Notes under the pieces: generated by a model
Told to the model about the DNA's origin: nothing
The model's database searches: none
Seen by the model: the letters and a program-made list of their open reading frames with translations, nothing else
From: Cytophagales bacterium
GTDB taxonomy: Bacteria; Bacteroidota; Bacteroidia; Cytophagales; Cyclobacteriaceae
Reading direction: 5' to 3'
Length of the DNA: 64,000 nucleotides
NCBI GenBank assembly: GCA_033344775.1
Contig: JAWPMT010000005.1
Span: forward strand, 124,001-188,000
Part shown: positions 61,715-64,000 of the stretch, in pieces
Position numbering within the stretch: position 1 is the stretch's first letter
Layout: every line of letters begins with the position of its first letter
Program-made: the position numbers and the translations under genes

Positions 61715-62905
61715 ATGATTAATCTTCTGCGCGGTTTTAAATTTCAAAATATGCTATTCGTGGTAATGGCATTTGTGGTTTCATCATGTTTTATCCAGGA
61801 AACTGATGCACCTACCGGAACACTTACCATTTCTTTCAACAACGTTAGCCCTTCTTCCGGACGCGTTGCCAATGATGCAAATCCAGCTTTTATCCTCTTT
61901 TCAGCGAGTGATTCTGACGGTAATTTGATTTTTAACAACCAAAAGATAGAAATTTATAGCTTAGGTGATGGATACCTCTCTGAAAATATCCAAATGGAAA
62001 TTGGATCCTATCAATTAGAAGAATTTTCGGTATTGGACGATGAGAACAATGTCATCTATTTGACGCCAAAAGAGGGATCAGAACTTGCAGCGTTTGTGAA
62101 CGATCCACTCCCCATTAGTTTCGACATTACTTTCTCAAATGAAACAACAATATCACCTGAAGTACTCTCTTCCTCCTTCGGTGATGCCTTAGACTTTGGC
62201 TATGCTGTTTTTACTTTTAATATTCTTGACCCACTGACCAATAATCTGATCGCTTTCTTCGATTTTAAAGGAGATGCGAATGACAGAATTGGCACCATCA
62301 GCGGGACTGTAAATGGCGCTGCTCTGACTGATGACCGGTCTTTGGTTGCGAACGCCGCTTATTTTTTTGACGGACTCGACGACAACATTGATATGGGGGA
62401 TGTCCTTGATGTAGGAAGCGATGACTTTTCGATTGTCGTGCATGCCAAGGTTGGTGAGTTCTTCGGATTAAAGTCAGGCACAAATACGCGAGGTGCTCAA
62501 ATAATCAGTAAAGGAAATACCATTTTCGGTACTCCTGCCAGGGCGGGGTATTCATTATTTGCTCAGGAAGAAGACAATGGAGATAACGTGTTTCGATTTG
62601 TAATTGGATCCGAATCAGAGGGATACTTTACCTTGAAATCATCCGGCGTTCAGACCAACAGATGGTATACAATCGCCTGTGTTAAATCTGACAATGAAAT
62701 GAAATTATATGTGGACAGTGAACTGGAAGCCTCTATGACAATTCCACAGGGCATGGATCTAGATAATAATATTCCTTTCGTAGTGGGATCAATAAATAAG
62801 CTAGGAAATGATGCGGCTGGCACGACCTTCTATTCAGGAGATATCGATGATATTCGTATTTACAACAAAGCATTATCGGCAAGATTGGTCGAGTTATTGA
62901 GATAA
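61715..62905 (+). CDS. LamG-domain lipoprotein
   Basis: This 396-residue protein has a lipoprotein signal (lipobox VVSSC, Cys25) and an N-terminal beta-rich domain (about 35-165) of unknown type. A C-terminal concanavalin-like LamG domain (about 175-396) follows: FDFKGDANDRIG, AAYFFDGLDDNIDMGDVLDV, RWYTIACVKSDNEMKLYVDS, GDIDDIRIYNKALS. LamG domains bind glycans or proteins at the surface. The N-terminal half could not be assigned. No operon partner is seen. Confidence 0.85.
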   Translation: MINLLRGFKFQNMLFVVMAFVVSSCFIQETDAPTGTLTISFNNVSPSSGRVANDANPAFILFSASDSDGNLIFNNQKIEIYSLGDGYLSENIQMEIGSYQLEEFSVLDDENNVIYLTPKEGSELAAFVNDPLPISFDITFSNETTISPEVLSSSFGDALDFGYAVFTFNILDPLTNNLIAFFDFKGDANDRIGTISGTVNGAALTDDRSLVANAAYFFDGLDDNIDMGDVLDVGSDDFSIVVHAKVGEFFGLKSGTNTRGAQIISKGNTIFGTPARAGYSLFAQEEDNGDNVFRFVIGSESEGYFTLKSSGVQTNRWYTIACVKSDNEMKLYVDSELEASMTIPQGMDLDNNIPFVVGSINKLGNDAAGTTFYSGDIDDIRIYNKALSARLVELLR

Positions 62906-63223
62906 TGCGGGCCTTCCATTGATGATACAGTAATTCGATTTTTTTGATTAAAAAACTCATCAAGCATCAAAGCATGGATCAATTCTTCGTATTCTGTCGA
63001 TAAGGAGTTATTCACTATCCCTAAATACATGCAAAAAAATTGGCATATCGCCTATTGTCTAATTAAATCGTTTGCGTACTTTATTTAATGCATAAATGAA
63101 CATCAATCCTGCCCATCTAATCAAATTTTATTTAATATTGGCGCCGGTTTGAGAAAGGTCCTTTTAGAAACCATTCATTTGGGGCATTTTCAAGCCGATT
63201 CACCCCGTCAATAAAAGGTCTAT
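62906..63223 (+). other. Upstream region of pfkA
   Basis: This 318-base, AT-rich stretch should hold the pfkA promoter. I found no ORF, clear terminator hairpin or dyad that I can defend. Confidence 0.4.
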
Positions 63224-64000
63224 ATGAAAAGCATTGGAGTATTTACTTCTGGAGGGGACGCGCCTGGGATGAATGCATGCATTCGATCTGTAGTTCGGAC
63301 TTCCTTGTTTTTGGGAATAGATGTCTACGGTATCAAATACGGATACAATGGCATGATAGAAGGAGACATCTACAAGATGAAATCCTATTCGGTGAGCAAC
63401 ATCCTTCAAAGAGGCGGTACCATCCTGAAATCTGCACGAAGCAAAGAATTCATGACGCCAGAAGGTCGTAAAAAGGCTTACGATCAGTTGAAAAAAAGAG
63501 GAATCGAAGGATTGGTTGCCATTGGCGGAGATGGAACATTTACAGGAGCTAATATTTTCCACGAGGAATTTGGCATTCCGACTGTCGGAGCACCAGGAAC
63601 GATCGATAATGACCTTTATGGATCAGACTTTACCATTGGTTTCGATACGGCAGTAAACACCGCATTGGACTCCATTGATAAAATTCGAGATACTGCAAAT
63701 TCTCACGACCGGGTCTTCTTTGTGGAAGTGATGGGTCGCCATTCCGGATACATTGCTATCCAATGCGCCATTGGTGGTGGAGCTGAAATGGTAATGGTAC
63801 CAGAAACTTCAACTACGATCAATGACGTGATCCAAACGTTGAAGGAAGGTCGAGATCGTCAAAAAACCTCTTCTATTGTCATCTGTGCAGAAGGTGGTCA
63901 GCAAGGCAGCGCGCTGGAAGTGGCTGCCAAAGTAGCTACTGAATTACCCGGACTTGACATTCGAGTATCAACATTAGGGCACATGCAGCGTGGTGGATCT
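63224..64000 (+). CDS. pfkA: 6-phosphofructokinase (3' end outside window)
   Basis: The frame opens at ATG 63224 and runs off the window after 259 codons; the family is about 320-330 residues. It is an ATP-type phosphofructokinase of glycolysis. Motifs are TSGGDAPGMNACIR (8-21), GGDGT (101-105), TIDND with catalytic Asp128 (126-130), MGRHSG (170-175) and the effector-region LGHMQRGGS at the edge. GGDGT with a glycine before T suits ATP as donor rather than pyrophosphate. Confidence 0.97.
   Translation, partial: MKSIGVFTSGGDAPGMNACIRSVVRTSLFLGIDVYGIKYGYNGMIEGDIYKMKSYSVSNILQRGGTILKSARSKEFMTPEGRKKAYDQLKKRGIEGLVAIGGDGTFTGANIFHEEFGIPTVGAPGTIDNDLYGSDFTIGFDTAVNTALDSIDKIRDTANSHDRVFFVEVMGRHSGYIAIQCAIGGGAEMVMVPETSTTINDVIQTLKEGRDRQKTSSIVICAEGGQQGSALEVAAKVATELPGLDIRVSTLGHMQRGGS

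Overview
The window looks like chromosome of a Bacteroidota bacterium, most likely a marine or soil Cytophagales-type organism. The evidence is two TonB receptors with carboxypeptidase-regulatory N-domains, HmuY and DUF6607, a YfhO membrane protein, many exported proteins and lipoproteins, weak Shine-Dalgarno use, promoters of the TTG-N19/21-TAnnTTTG type, and moderate GC. This placement is inferred from gene content only. No rRNA, tRNA, CRISPR array, prophage or plasmid gene was seen.

Layout. 1-4.6 kb: heme uptake operon (TonB receptor, HmuY-like lipoprotein, DUF6607, all minus strand) with a perfect 17-bp palindrome beside its first start codon. 4.6-5.1 kb: a 41-bp tandem repeat. 5.1-7.65 kb: ferrous iron operon (a 52-aa ORF, feoA, feoB, FeoB-associated Cys-rich protein). 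7.9-19.6 kb: sulfatase, Crp-like regulator, DinB/DUF1569 proteins, FAD oxidoreductase, two alpha/beta hydrolases, lipid desaturase, DUF3052 protein, and a divergent MocR / flavin-nucleotide-binding pair. 19.8-21.6 kb: a soluble TPR histidine kinase. 21.8-25.3 kb: a tight five-gene metal operon (exported M14-like deacylase, MerC-domain protein, CFFCGG protein, His-rich lipoprotein, COG0523 GTPase). 25.5-28.4 kb: hydrolase, sterol-desaturase family protein, and a RAYT transposase gene with an in-frame stop between REP-like palindromes. 28.4-40.4 kb: large exported proteins (S9 peptidase, FG-GAP protein, divergent BNR-propeller paralogues) and an exported HIT protein. 40.6-47.4 kb: Crp-like regulator, triplicated acidic lipoprotein, TonB receptor, Fur/Zur-family repressor, zinc alcohol dehydrogenase. 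47.4-55.6 kb: YfhO, glycosyltransferase, and a minus operon of folK, TauE, class V aminotransferase, flippase and sulfotransferase. 55.8-61.5 kb: sppA-bioB-thioesterase-class IV aminotransferase operon and a second glycosyltransferase. 61.7-64 kb: LamG lipoprotein and the start of pfkA.

The most coherent unexplained signal is a candidate zinc regulon. A 15-bp dyad, TGCAA-N5-TTGCA (TGCAAT-N3-ATTGCA in its best copies), occurs at promoters of four transcription units about 25 kb apart. These are the five-gene COG0523/MerC operon, the Fur-family/TonB receptor operon, the triplicated acidic lipoprotein, and an orphan minus-strand promoter at 41.44 kb with no ORF behind it. At three of these the dyad overlaps a -7-like element, and at the fourth a -33-like element. 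I infer that the Fur-family protein is a Zur and that the set is a zinc uptake and allocation system with a possible small RNA. The metal identity is inferred, not shown.

The window is also rich in small intergenic repeats: RAYT-linked CCCTGTTAG hairpins, a 188-bp MITE-like element, a two-copy CCCGGCC / CCCCGGACTnGGCGTC family with different but self-pairing stems, and the 41-bp array.
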